A stretch of DNA of 64,000 nt, from contig JAAENN010000177.1 of assembly GCA_024224295.1 (NCBI GenBank), positions 64,079 through 128,078 of the forward strand. Reading direction: 5' to 3'. Source of the DNA: Shimia sp. (GTDB taxonomy: Bacteria; Pseudomonadota; Alphaproteobacteria; Rhodobacterales; Rhodobacteraceae). Below are positions 52,042-60,195 of the stretch, in pieces; within the stretch, counting starts at the first letter, position 1, and every line of letters begins with the position of its first letter. The notes under the pieces were generated by a model. The model searched no databases and had not been told where the DNA came from. It was given only the letters and a program-made list of their open reading frames with translations. A program made the translations under genes and the position numbers.

Positions 52042-52988
52042 GCGGGGGGAATCTCCTCGATCGGCGTGATGACCAAGTTCTCTGTCACTTCCACAGTTTT
52101 GTCTATCTCTGCCATCATCCAATCGCGCAAGGCTGCGATGTGGGGGCGGTCCTGAGTGCCATCGCGGCAGAGGAAACGGAAACGGGCTTGGAGCCAGATG
52201 GCGTGTTTGTAGGGTGCAATAAGGCGGCCTTCATAAATGTCCTTCACCACCAAGGCGCGGCGGCCAAGGGCGATGCCCGCGCCAGCAAGGGCGGCGTCGA
52301 TGCTATGGTCCGCGCCGGTGAAGCGGGGGCCGTGGGCCGTGTCGATGTCGAGCTGCATCAGGCGGCACCATGCGGCCCAATCAGCCCGAGGGCGTAGGAA
52401 GTCGATGGATTCGTCGTGGATCAAGGTGGCGTCTTTCAGGCTCTCTGGCGTTGGGAAACGTTCGGCCATTTCCGGTGTCATCACAGGGCTGACCCATTCG
52501 CGTGCCATGGGCGCCGACCAGAGACCGGGATCTTCGTTAGCAATGCCAAAGCGGATGGCGACATCAACTTCATCTCGGTCGAAATCCAAATTGCGCAGGG
52601 TGGCGGAGAAGCGCAGGTCGATCTCCGGATGGGCGCGGGCAAATTCATAGAATCGAGGCGCGAACCATTTTGCAGTGAAGGCCGGACCGGCGGTGACCAT
52701 GAGGGTGGCGTCGTCCATTTGCCGCTGCGCTGTGCGCCAAGCAGAGGAGAGCGTTTGGAAGCCTTCCTGGATGCCGGGTGCGAGGGCTTCGCCAATCTCG
52801 GTCAGGGCCACGGCGCGGTTAAGGCGATGGAACAGCGGTGCGCCGAGGTGCTCTTCAAGCGATTTGATTTGATAGCTGAGTGCGGCGGGTGTGACGTGCA
52901 GTTCGTCTGCGGCTTTGGCAAAGGACATATGGCGTTGCGCGGCATCGAAAGCACGTAGGGCGGTGAGAGGCGGTAAGCGATCAGACAT
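52038..52988 (-). CDS. LysR-type transcriptional regulator (GcvA-like)
   Basis: 316 aa. N-terminal winged helix-turn-helix (residues 1-65) reads PPLTALRAFDAAQRH then SFAKAADELHVTPAALSYQIK; the remaining part is a periplasmic-binding-like effector domain with GAGIALGRRALV. It overlaps the exporter gene and faces a small gene across a divergent region. It probably regulates the exporter and/or that small gene; effector unknown. Confidence 0.9.
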   Translation of the reverse strand: MSDRLPPLTALRAFDAAQRHMSFAKAADELHVTPAALSYQIKSLEEHLGAPLFHRLNRAVALTEIGEALAPGIQEGFQTLSSAWRTAQRQMDDATLMVTAGPAFTAKWFAPRFYEFARAHPEIDLRFSATLRNLDFDRDEVDVAIRFGIANEDPGLWSAPMAREWVSPVMTPEMAERFPTPESLKDATLIHDESIDFLRPRADWAAWCRLMQLDIDTAHGPRFTGADHSIDAALAGAGIALGRRALVVKDIYEGRLIAPYKHAIWLQARFRFLCRDGTQDRPHIAALRDWMMAEIDKTVEVTENLVITPIEEIPPA

Positions 52989-52999
52989 AGTCAGTTAAA

Positions 53000-53078
53000 T
53001 ACAACTTAAGTGAGGCTAGGGAAAGTCTCGTTTGTCGTAAGGCTATGTTGGCGCCATATTGGGGTCAGTTAAGTTTTA
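53000..53078. promoter_or_regulatory. Inverted pair of TTAAGTTKTA boxes between LysR gene and small gene
   Basis: On the minus strand TTAAGTTGTA (53009-53000) and on the plus strand TTAAGTTTTA (53069-53078), plus a palindrome ACTTAAGT at 53004-53011. The inverted layout between divergent genes suggests regulator half-sites; assignment to the adjacent LysR protein is inference. Confidence 0.35.
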
Positions 53079-53104
53079 CGTCGTCAAACAGAAGAGAGGC
53101 TATC

Positions 53105-53263
53105 ATGATCGAGACTGCAATCACCGCCCGCACTCAGCAAGCCTACCAAGACGCGCATGCCGCCCGCAGCGCCGCCTTTGTTGGGTTTTTTAAAGTTCTG
53201 TTTGGTGGCAAATCCGTTCCGCTGAACAACGTCGTTCTTACGGAACCGTCCCGCTGCGCCTGA
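53105..53263 (+). CDS. Small protein divergent from LysR gene
   Basis: 52 aa beginning MIETAITARTQQAYQDAHAA, with a mildly hydrophobic amphipathic centre (AFVGFFKVLFGGK). GAGG ribosome binding site 6 nt upstream. Followed by a strong terminator, so it is a complete single-gene unit. I recall similar short proteins in Rhodobacteraceae but cannot assign a function. Confidence 0.65.
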   Translation: MIETAITARTQQAYQDAHAARSAAFVGFFKVLFGGKSVPLNNVVLTEPSRCA

Positions 53264-53288
53264 GACAGGCACTTACGGGGCAAAAGAG

Positions 53289-53316
53289 AAGGGCCGGTCA
53301 GATGACCGGCCCTTTT
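53289..53316 (+). terminator. Strong bidirectional terminator between small gene and phaB
   Basis: 12-bp perfect stem AAGGGCCGGTCA / TGACCGGCCCTT with a 2-nt loop centre and TTTT after it; the opposite strand also ends in a T-rich run. It serves the small gene on the left and phaB on the right. Confidence 0.9.
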
Positions 53317-53337
53317 GGTATGTAAGCTTTGTGCAGA

Positions 53338-54060
53338 TCACACGAAGAATTGGCCACCGTTGGCGGATATGGTGGAGCCATTGATGAAGCCTGCATCGTC
53401 AGAGGCGAGGAAAGTCACGCAGCGCGCGATTTCTTCTGGCTCGCCCAGTCGGCCGGTTGGGATCTGGCCAATGATCGACTCGCGGACTTTCTCCGGCACG
53501 GCCATCACCATTTCGGTGGCAATGTAGCCAGGGCAGATCGCGTTGGCAGTGATGCCGGCGCGGGCGCCTTCCTGCGCCAAGGATTTCACGATGCCAAGGT
53601 CGCCGGCTTTGGTGGCGGCGTAGTTGACCTGAGCAAACTGACCTTTCTGACCGTTGATCGAGGAGATCACGATGATGCGGCCAAATTTACGCTCGCGCAT
53701 ACCGGCCCAGACTGGGTGCACAGTGTTGAACACGCCGGTCAGGTTGGTGTCGACCACTTCGTGCCACTGCTCCGGAGTCATTTTGTGGAATGGCGCGTCG
53801 CGGGTGATACCTGCGTTGGCAACCACGATGTCGATGGGGCCGAGATCCGCTTCGACCTGTGCCAGACCTGCTTTGGACGCCTCATAATCGGCTACATTCC
53901 ATTTGTAGGTCTTGATACCGGTGGCTTCGGTGAAGGCGGCTGCCTTCTCGTCGTTGCCGGCGTAGGTTGCCGCAACTGCATAGCCTTCGGCCTTCAGTGC
54001 TTTTGAAATGGCTTCACCGATACCGCGGCTGCCGCCGGTGACGAGTGCTACTCTTGCCAT
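53338..54060 (-). CDS. phaB: Acetoacetyl-CoA reductase
   Basis: 240-aa short-chain dehydrogenase that reduces acetoacetyl-CoA to (R)-3-hydroxybutyryl-CoA for polyhydroxybutyrate synthesis. Seen: TGGSRGIGEAI (residues 8-18), NAGITRD, and the catalytic set in ISSINGQKGQFAQVNYAATK (Ser, Tyr, Lys). The Gln-Phe-Ala-Gln-x-Asn motif is typical of PhaB. GGAGG ribosome binding site. Transcribed separately from phaA, with a terminator between. Confidence 0.95.
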   Translation of the reverse strand: MARVALVTGGSRGIGEAISKALKAEGYAVAATYAGNDEKAAAFTEATGIKTYKWNVADYEASKAGLAQVEADLGPIDIVVANAGITRDAPFHKMTPEQWHEVVDTNLTGVFNTVHPVWAGMRERKFGRIIVISSINGQKGQFAQVNYAATKAGDLGIVKSLAQEGARAGITANAICPGYIATEMVMAVPEKVRESIIGQIPTGRLGEPEEIARCVTFLASDDAGFINGSTISANGGQFFV

Positions 54061-54141
54061 GATGGTCCTCCAAGTGAGTAAATGTGCTGGTAACTCTGTT
54101 ACGTTTTTAAATCATATCGCGCAACATAATTACGTGATGAA

Positions 54142-54153
54142 TTGCCGCACTGC
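54142..54153 (-). promoter_or_regulatory. Candidate PhaR-type site upstream of phaB
   Basis: The 12-mer GCAGTGCGGCAA (minus strand) is identical to one upstream of phaA (55528-55539). Nearby GCAGC and TGC repeats add to it. PhaR, the polyhydroxybutyrate regulator, binds TGC/GCA-rich dyads in relatives; that link is inferred. Confidence 0.45.
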
Positions 54154-54195
54154 AGATATTTTTTGCTGCTTGTGCGAAGAATGACCTCCCAGTAC

Positions 54196-54225
54196 AAAAA
54201 AGAGGCGCCCAGTGGACGCCCCTCT
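54196..54225 (-). terminator. Rho-independent terminator after phaA
   Basis: On the minus strand a GC-rich imperfect stem (GAGG..GCG / CGC..CTC, small bulge) followed by six T, 27 nt after the phaA stop codon. Confidence 0.8.
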
Positions 54226-54252
54226 CATTCTCAAACGCATAGGGGCGTTGCG

Positions 54253-55431
54253 TCAAGGACGCTCAAGGCACATGGCCACACCCATGCCGCCGCCGATGCA
54301 GAGGGTCGCGAGACCTTTCTTGGCGTCACGACGCTTCATTTCAAACAGCAGGGTGTTCAGGATACGCGCACCGGAGGCGCCAATTGGGTGACCAATGGCG
54401 ATAGCGCCGCCGTTTACGTTCACAATCTTAGGGTTCCAGCCCATGTCTTTGTTCACAGCACAGGCCTGCGCAGCAAAGGCTTCATTTGCTTCAACCAGGT
54501 CCAACTCTTCAGCGGACCAGCCCGCTTTGTCTAACGCCTTGCGAGAGGCGTATATCGGGCCCACACCCATGATGGATGGGTCCAGACCGGCGGTGGCATA
54601 AGACGCGATGCGGGCCAAAGGCTCGATGCCACGCTTCTCAGCTTCGTCCGCGGTCATCAGAAGAGCGCCAGCTGCGCCGTCGTTAAGGCCAGAGGCGTTG
54701 GCTGCGGTCACGGTGCCGCCATCACGCACAAAGGCCGGACGCAGCTTTTGCATGGCTTCCATGGTGGCGCCGTGGCGAATGTACTCGTCTGCATCCACAA
54801 TGATGTCACCCTTACGGGTTTTTACTGTGAAAGGCACGATTTCGTCAGAAAACTTGCCAGCCTTTTGAGCGGCTTCGGCTTTGTTTTGCGAGGCCACAGC
54901 AAATTCGTCTTGGGCTTCGCGGCTGATCTGCCATTGCTCGGCGACGTTTTCGGCGGTTTGCCCCATATGGTAGCCGTTGAACGCGTCCCACAGGCCGTCG
55001 CGGATCATGGAGTCGATGTATTTCACATCGCCCATTTTTGTGCCTGCACGCAGGTGTGCAACGTGGGGGGACAGGGACATGTTCTCTTGACCGCCGGCGG
55101 CCACGATAGACGCATCTCCCAATTGGATGTGCTGCGCGGCAAGAGCCACGGCGCGTAGGCCGGAACCACACACTTGGTTGATGCCCCAGGCGGCGCTTTC
55201 GATTGGCAGGCCAGCGTTGACGTGCGCCTGCCGGGCCGGGTTTTGACCTTGGCCACCGGTCAGAACCTGACCGAGAATGGTTTCAGACACATCCGCCTTG
55301 TCAACACCAGCACGCTGTACCAGTGCGTTAAGCATGGTGGCGCCGAGATCATGAGCGGGGGTGTTGGCGAAGGAGCCGCTGAAGCTACCGACGGCGGTCC
55401 GAGCCGCGGAAGCAATCACTACGTTGGTCAT
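54253..55431 (-). CDS. phaA: Acetyl-CoA acetyltransferase (beta-ketothiolase)
   Basis: 392 aa; condenses two acetyl-CoA into acetoacetyl-CoA. The acyl-accepting Cys is in [11 protein letters not shown] near residue 88, and the other catalytic groups are in [17 protein letters not shown] and [13 protein letters not shown] 55431 with GAGGA upstream. A palindrome lies about 100 nt upstream. Together with phaB it makes the monomer of polyhydroxybutyrate; the synthase gene is not in this window. Confidence 0.95.
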   Translation of the reverse strand: MTNVVIASAARTAVGSFSGSFANTPAHDLGATMLNALVQRAGVDKADVSETILGQVLTGGQGQNPARQAHVNAGLPIESAAWGINQVCGSGLRAVALAAQHIQLGDASIVAAGGQENMSLSPHVAHLRAGTKMGDVKYIDSMIRDGLWDAFNGYHMGQTAENVAEQWQISREAQDEFAVASQNKAEAAQKAGKFSDEIVPFTVKTRKGDIIVDADEYIRHGATMEAMQKLRPAFVRDGGTVTAANASGLNDGAAGALLMTADEAEKRGIEPLARIASYATAGLDPSIMGVGPIYASRKALDKAGWSAEELDLVEANEAFAAQACAVNKDMGWNPKIVNVNGGAIAIGHPIGASGARILNTLLFEMKRRDAKKGLATLCIGGGMGVAMCLERP

Positions 55432-55527
55432 ATGCAAATCCTCTACAAAAAGCTGGGCGGAGCATGGGCGGGTCTACCCCCCTCAGGCAACCCGCAAAAC
55501 TCCGTTTCCGTAGCGTCAATAACGCAT

Positions 55528-55544
55528 TTGCCGCACTGCGGCAA
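55528..55544 (-). promoter_or_regulatory. Palindromic candidate PhaR-type site upstream of phaA
   Basis: Perfect inverted repeat TTGCCGC-ACT-GCGGCAA. On the minus strand it is followed within 12 nt by TTGACG, a good -35 element, so a bound regulator would block phaA transcription. Shares 12 bases with the site in front of phaB. Confidence 0.5.
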
Positions 55545-55634
55545 CGGTCAGGCTGTCACAGGCCTATAGTCGCGTGGCGAGAATGCGCCCATGGCATGTG
55601 GCCGCTTCTTTGTAGAGTGGCTGTGAAAGCGGGT

Positions 55635-56471
55635 TTAAGCTGCGTCGCTTTTTCGCTGTTTCCAAGGAGGGGAAATGGTGGGGGCGCCAAATGCAAAGCC
55701 TTGCAAGCAGTCAAATCCAAGGTCGGCCATCATTTGCGCGTCAGCCGGACTTTCAATGCGGCTGGCGACAGAATGCATGTCAAATCGTTCACATATCGCG
55801 GCGACAGCGGAGGCAATCACTTGATTGCTTCCGTCCTGTGAGATGTTACGGCTGAAGCTGCCATGCAGTTTAATGATGTCAAAGTCAAAGTCGCGGAACA
55901 CAGTGAGCGTTGTCAGGCCAGCGCCGTAGTCATCCAGAGCAAATGACATGCCTTTGACCTGCAGCTCTTCCATAAAGCCCTGAACGATTTCGGGCACTTG
56001 CACGACAGATTTTTCAGAGATCTCAAAGATCAACCTTTCCGGGATGGTCGCGGCACGTGTCAAGCCCCGCTGAAGGCAATCCATCCATGGGGCGTAGCCA
56101 ATGGAGCGGGCCGACATATTGATCGACAAGCGAAGTCCGGGTTGTTCTGCCAGCGCTTGCAGGCCAAGTTCCAGCGCCAAAACGTCGAGCTGACGACCCA
56201 GCTCGGTGTCTTCCACAGCACCCATAAAGTCTTTGGCCGGAATGATGCGGCCGGTTTCGTCAAGAACTCGAACAAGACCTTCATAAAACGCGGGGCGTTT
56301 GGTGTTGGAGGCCTGAACGATGGGTTGGTAGGCGAGTAGAACTTGTTTGTGGGAGATCGCCTCGCGGACCATGTCCAGCGTGGAGGAATCTCGTGTATCC
56401 AAGGCGTAGGCCAGTGGACTGCGATGTTCTCGCGTTGCACCGGCTTTGCGTTTTTTCTTTGGGCGATCCAT
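55635..56471 (-). CDS. EAL-domain c-di-GMP phosphodiesterase-like protein
   Basis: 278 aa with no sensor domain: a basic N terminus (DRPKKKRKAG) followed by an EAL domain. The EAL motif reads E-G-L-V-R; the Asn in NMSARS, the Glu in FEISEKS, the pair DDYGAG and the Lys in IIKLHGS are present. The usual AEGVE reads SRIES, losing its first Glu. It may be active or a c-di-GMP-binding protein. ATG 56471 with GGGAAG is chosen; the 76 codons upstream are not conserved. Confidence 0.78.
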   Translation of the reverse strand: MDRPKKKRKAGATREHRSPLAYALDTRDSSTLDMVREAISHKQVLLAYQPIVQASNTKRPAFYEGLVRVLDETGRIIPAKDFMGAVEDTELGRQLDVLALELGLQALAEQPGLRLSINMSARSIGYAPWMDCLQRGLTRAATIPERLIFEISEKSVVQVPEIVQGFMEELQVKGMSFALDDYGAGLTTLTVFRDFDFDIIKLHGSFSRNISQDGSNQVIASAVAAICERFDMHSVASRIESPADAQMMADLGFDCLQGFAFGAPTISPPWKQRKSDAA

Positions 56472-56671
56472 GGCAGGCTTCCCGTCATCCCATTTGGCAG
56501 CGTGTCCATTTAAGGCCACATACATGAAGCATGTCTTAAATTGCCGCTTCAGAAGGGCTTCGGGCAAGGGCGTTTTAGCCTTGTTTTTATACAACTTGAC
56601 GCGAGTTAAGGTGATTTGGGAAGGCCAAGCATGCCTCTTTAGTGCGTCACGAAATAGCCACGCCTTGGCGT

Positions 56672-57289
56672 TTAGTTGGACGTATGGATCACGCGACATG
56701 CCAGCCGCGCCGGGCTGGACAGGAGCGGGGCCAGAGCCTCCTGTGTGTCGCGCAGAGACTTGTTAGCAGACTTTGCGCAGCGCCGTATGGCCTGCTCCTG
56801 AGCTACTTGTGTGGACGCCTCGGCCCAAGAGTACCCCACGGCGCCGCTGTCGGAGATGGCAAAAGCTCCGGAACGCTTCTTGTTTTGGAGCTTAAGATAC
56901 TCACGGAACTCTTTGTTGGCAGTGTGAGACAGGGTAATCGCAAAGGCAGTTGGATCGTAGTTTTTAGGCAAGCTGCGAGCATAGAGCACGCAATAGTCCG
57001 GATTGCGTGACTTCTTGTGGCACAGCGTTTGCGCATAGGTTTCAGCCAGCCAAGGAGAATTGGCGTTGGAATAGACACCTGCCAGCCGCTCCGGGCGATT
57101 GATGTAGATTGCGCCGAAAAAATCCGATTTGCGTTTGAACTGTCGAAATGCGCCACGTGCGTCACCGCGCAGATCAAAGGTTTTGACCATCTCGATTTTG
57201 GTTCGGTTGCTTTGTATCGCAATCTCCTGAGCCGATGCGGTTTGAGTAAAGGCAATACTGGCAAGCAGAGCCAAGGCGTGGCGGATCAT
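56672..57289 (-). CDS. Secreted protein of unknown function
   Basis: 205 aa with a signal peptide (MIRHALALLASIAFTQTASA, cleavage after ASA). Several Cys and aromatic residues are spread over the mature part; the phrase GYSWAEASTQVAQEQAIRRC resembles the repeats of DUF4189 proteins, but similarity is weak. No partner genes. Confidence 0.6.
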   Translation of the reverse strand: MIRHALALLASIAFTQTASAQEIAIQSNRTKIEMVKTFDLRGDARGAFRQFKRKSDFFGAIYINRPERLAGVYSNANSPWLAETYAQTLCHKKSRNPDYCVLYARSLPKNYDPTAFAITLSHTANKEFREYLKLQNKKRSGAFAISDSGAVGYSWAEASTQVAQEQAIRRCAKSANKSLRDTQEALAPLLSSPARLACRVIHTSN

Positions 57290-57332
57290 TGTTGTCTCTT
57301 CTTCGTTGCCACGCAGTGGGCTATTACGGTGA

Positions 57333-57935
57333 TCATGTGCCGTCCTGGCCAATCACAGCCTGCAGGATAGCACGGGCATTTTCGCTGGACCAGTCCGCAT
57401 CCCCTTGTAATCTCGCAATTTCACGACCGTCACGGTCCATAATAATAGTGGCGGGCAGGCCAAAGACTGCCATTTCCCGCGCTATGACTTGTTTGGGGTC
57501 GCGGTGCAGCGGGAGGTTTGTAACATCAATTTCGTTAAAGAACTTCTGCATGGCAGGCACCATGTTGCGGCCCGTGGCCAAGGTTACGACCTCAAAGTCG
57601 TCTCCGCCAAGTTCAGATTGCAGCGTGGATAGCATGGGCATTTCGTGTCGGCATGGCGCACACCAAGTGGCCCAGAAGTTTAGGAGCACCACTTTGCCTG
57701 TGTAATCGGCAAGCGTAGCCTCGCCGCCTTCCTCGCTTATGAAAGTCTTTTGCGAGACCTCTTTTGGGGCAGAATGGAAGTTCAGTTTGCGCATATCGCC
57801 GTCGCGCATGTTTTCGAGTGCGGAATAGTCGCGGATTTCAGCCTCTGCCGAGGGGTTCAAGGCAACAAAGGACAGGGCGGCAATTGCGATTGCTGCCAAG
57901 CCTGTATAAACCAGCGCGGACCCATTTACTTTCAT
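57333..57935 (-). CDS. tlpA: TlpA-like membrane-anchored thiol-disulfide oxidoreductase
   Basis: 200 aa. One N-terminal membrane anchor (residues 8-28) and a periplasmic thioredoxin-like domain with the redox motif W-C-A-P-C ([14 protein letters not shown] near 90) and the cis-Pro in GLPATII. TlpA keeps cytochrome oxidase assembly factors reduced in rhizobia. GGAGGG ribosome binding site just before ATG 57935, only 22 nt from the divergent argH start. The tlpA-argH-lysA order is typical of the family. Confidence 0.9.
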   Translation of the reverse strand: MKVNGSALVYTGLAAIAIAALSFVALNPSAEAEIRDYSALENMRDGDMRKLNFHSAPKEVSQKTFISEEGGEATLADYTGKVVLLNFWATWCAPCRHEMPMLSTLQSELGGDDFEVVTLATGRNMVPAMQKFFNEIDVTNLPLHRDPKQVIAREMAVFGLPATIIMDRDGREIARLQGDADWSSENARAILQAVIGQDGT

Positions 57936-57957
57936 TTTCCCTCCAAAAGGGCTTCTC

Positions 57958-59352
57958 ATGACCAAAGATACCTCAAACCAGATGTGGGGTGGCCGTTTTG
58001 CCGCCGGACCGGATGCCATTATGGAAGCGATCAACGCGTCTATTGGCTACGATCAACGTATGGCGGCGCAGGACATTTCTGGCTCTCGGGCCCATGCGGC
58101 GATGCTCGCCAAGACAGGCATTCTGACAGATAGCGACGCAGAAGCCATTCGGGAAGGGCTTCTCACGGTGTTGTCAGAGATCGAAGGGGGGACATTCCAG
58201 TTTTCCACGGCGCTGGAAGACATACACATGAACGTGGAAGCGCGGCTGAAAGAGATCATTGGCGAGCCTGCGGGCCGCTTGCACACAGGCCGGAGCCGGA
58301 ATGATCAGGTTGCGACGGACTTCAAACTTTGGGTGCGCGATCAGATTGATGCGGCGATTGCCGGGATTGAAGCGCTGATCCGTGCGTTTGTGTCGCAGGC
58401 GGAGGCGGGCGCAGATTGGGTGATGCCAGGCTTTACGCATTTGCAGACCGCGCAGCCGGTGACCTGGGGCCACCATATGATGGCTTATGTGGAGATGTTT
58501 GGCCGCGACCTGAGCCGGTTCAAAGATGCGCGGGCGCGGATGAATGAGTCCCCGTTGGGCGCTGCGGCGTTGGCTGGCACCTCTTTCCCGATTGATCGTG
58601 AGATGACGGCTGAAGCGCTGGGCTTTGACCGTCCGGCAGCGAATTCGCTGGACGCGGTAGCAGACCGTGACTTTGCGCTGGAGTTCCTGTCAACCTCCAG
58701 CATTTGTGCAATGCACCTGAGCCGCTTTGCTGAAGAGTTGGTGATTTGGTCCTCCGCGCAGTTCCGTTTCGTGACGTTGTCTGATCGCTTCTCCACCGGT
58801 TCATCGATCATGCCACAGAAGAAGAACCCGGACGCAGCAGAACTGATCCGCGCCAAGATTGGCCGGATTTTTGGCGCGAACACTGCGCTTCTGATGGTGA
58901 TGAAGGGTCTTCCGCTGACCTATTCCAAAGACATGCAGGAAGACAAAGAGCAGGTCTTTGATGCGGCGGACAACCTGATGCTGGCGCTGGCGGCAATGGA
59001 AGGCATGGTCAAAGATATGAATGCCAACCAGGATAGCCTGGAGGCTGCGGCGGGCAGTGGCTTTTCCACCGCAACCGATCTGGCCGACTGGCTGGTGCGG
59101 GCGCTGAATATGCCGTTCCGTGATGCGCACCACGTGACCGGCTCATTGGTGGCGATGGCGGAAAGCAAGGATTGCGATCTGCCAGACCTGACGTTGGAAG
59201 ACATGCAGTCTGTGCATTTTGCGATCACTGAAGAAGTGTTTGGTGTGCTGGGTGTGCATAACTCCGTGTCCTCGCGCATGTCTTATGGTGGCACCGCACC
59301 AACCCGTGTGCGTGAGCAGATTGCTGCTTGGAAAGCCAAGCTGGACGGTTAA
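57958..59352 (+). CDS. argH: Argininosuccinate lyase
   Basis: 464 aa; last step of arginine synthesis, releasing fumarate from argininosuccinate. Fumarase-superfamily signature [15 protein letters not shown] near residue 282, the catalytic His in [10 protein letters not shown], and [13 protein letters not shown] for substrate binding. AAGGG ribosome binding site. Divergent from tlpA, with promoters presumably inside the neighbouring coding regions. Confidence 0.97.
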   Translation: MTKDTSNQMWGGRFAAGPDAIMEAINASIGYDQRMAAQDISGSRAHAAMLAKTGILTDSDAEAIREGLLTVLSEIEGGTFQFSTALEDIHMNVEARLKEIIGEPAGRLHTGRSRNDQVATDFKLWVRDQIDAAIAGIEALIRAFVSQAEAGADWVMPGFTHLQTAQPVTWGHHMMAYVEMFGRDLSRFKDARARMNESPLGAAALAGTSFPIDREMTAEALGFDRPAANSLDAVADRDFALEFLSTSSICAMHLSRFAEELVIWSSAQFRFVTLSDRFSTGSSIMPQKKNPDAAELIRAKIGRIFGANTALLMVMKGLPLTYSKDMQEDKEQVFDAADNLMLALAAMEGMVKDMNANQDSLEAAAGSGFSTATDLADWLVRALNMPFRDAHHVTGSLVAMAESKDCDLPDLTLEDMQSVHFAITEEVFGVLGVHNSVSSRMSYGGTAPTRVREQIAAWKAKLDG

Positions 59353-59358
59353 GCCACA

Positions 59359-59394
59359 GGGGAAGTGACGCCACAAGGCAGTGTTTCCCCTTTT
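59359..59394 (+). terminator. Probable terminator after argH
   Basis: Outer arms GGGGAA and TTCCCC and inner GCC-ACAA-GGC form an imperfect hairpin followed by TTTT, directly after the stop codon. Confidence 0.55.
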
Positions 59395-59492
59395 CAATCG
59401 TAGTTATCTTTCCGTATGGTAGGCACGTCGATGACATTTGCACCGGGGGGTGCAAAAGTTCTTGTCGGCGCCGCTGCCACGGGAGAGCCCAC

Positions 59493-59690
59493 ATGTTTCG
59501 CGTTGTATTTGCCTGTTTAAGTCTGGCTGTCGTTACCGCTTGTGGTGTGGACGGAGAGCCCTGGACGCCCCGTGCCAACGCCAATATCGGGATCGGCTCT
59601 GACGGGGTGCACACATCTGGCAGCGTTGGCGTGACCAACGGCACCGTGAGCATCTCTATTGGCGGTGGCTGTCGCTGGTATGGCTGCTAA
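59493..59690 (+). CDS. Small lipoprotein between argH and lysA
   Basis: 65 aa. A signal peptide ends in the lipobox VTAC|G (Cys17). The mature part reads GVDGEPWTPRANANI, then is rich in Gly, Ser, Val and Ile (IGIGSDGVHTSGSVG) and ends in a Cys. In relatives a short LptM-like lipoprotein occupies the place before lysA; the C-G-x-x-G-x-x-x-x-P pattern is similar but not convincing. GGGAG ribosome binding site. Confidence 0.65.
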   Translation: MFRVVFACLSLAVVTACGVDGEPWTPRANANIGIGSDGVHTSGSVGVTNGTVSISIGGGCRWYGC

Positions 59691-59793
59691 GGGCTTAGCC
59701 CTTGAAAAAACATCCCTAATCAGGACATTCTGATCTGAAGCAAAGGCGGCGCCGTAACCGTTTTGCCGCTTACTTTTGGGGAATGGGAAAAAC

Positions 59794-60111
59794 ATGTCAC
59801 CTTTGCATTGGGTATTTCTGGGATTGGCCATTTGGGGCGCGATCCATCCGATGATGTATTTTGGTCCTTGGATTGCCGAGAATGGATTGGATCTCCAAGC
59901 CATGGTCGCGCTTTGGAAGGCCAATGATGCAGTGACCGGCATTTATTGGGATCTGGTCATCTCTGCTATCACGCTCACGGTTTGGGTGCTGGTAGAGGTC
60001 TGGGTTCGGCGTAATTGGATCGCGCTTTTGGCGATTCCGGCGACCTGGATGATTGGTGTGAGCTGTGGCTTGCCGCTCTATTTGTTTCTGCGTGCGAAAC
60101 CAGTGAAGTAA
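59794..60111 (+). CDS. DUF2834 family membrane protein
   Basis: 105 aa with three hydrophobic segments. The family pattern is seen in YFGPWIAENGLD, WDLVISAITLTVWVLVE and the ending GVSCGLPLYLFLRAK. Start at ATG 59794 (GGGAAA upstream) rather than a TTG 18 nt earlier. Function unknown; a predicted small membrane protein. Confidence 0.8.
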   Translation: MSPLHWVFLGLAIWGAIHPMMYFGPWIAENGLDLQAMVALWKANDAVTGIYWDLVISAITLTVWVLVEVWVRRNWIALLAIPATWMIGVSCGLPLYLFLRAKPVK

Positions 60112-60195
60112 GTCTGCTTAGGAGCATTGATCGGCGCTGCGCCGCGGCGTATGAGGGAGGCCGAACGAGGCTAGCGGCACGCAGGAGACGGCACT

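Noticed and set aside
56472-56699. N-terminal extension of 76 codons before the EAL protein
   Set aside because: Not conserved with EAL proteins, and a better start with GGGAAG exists at 56471.
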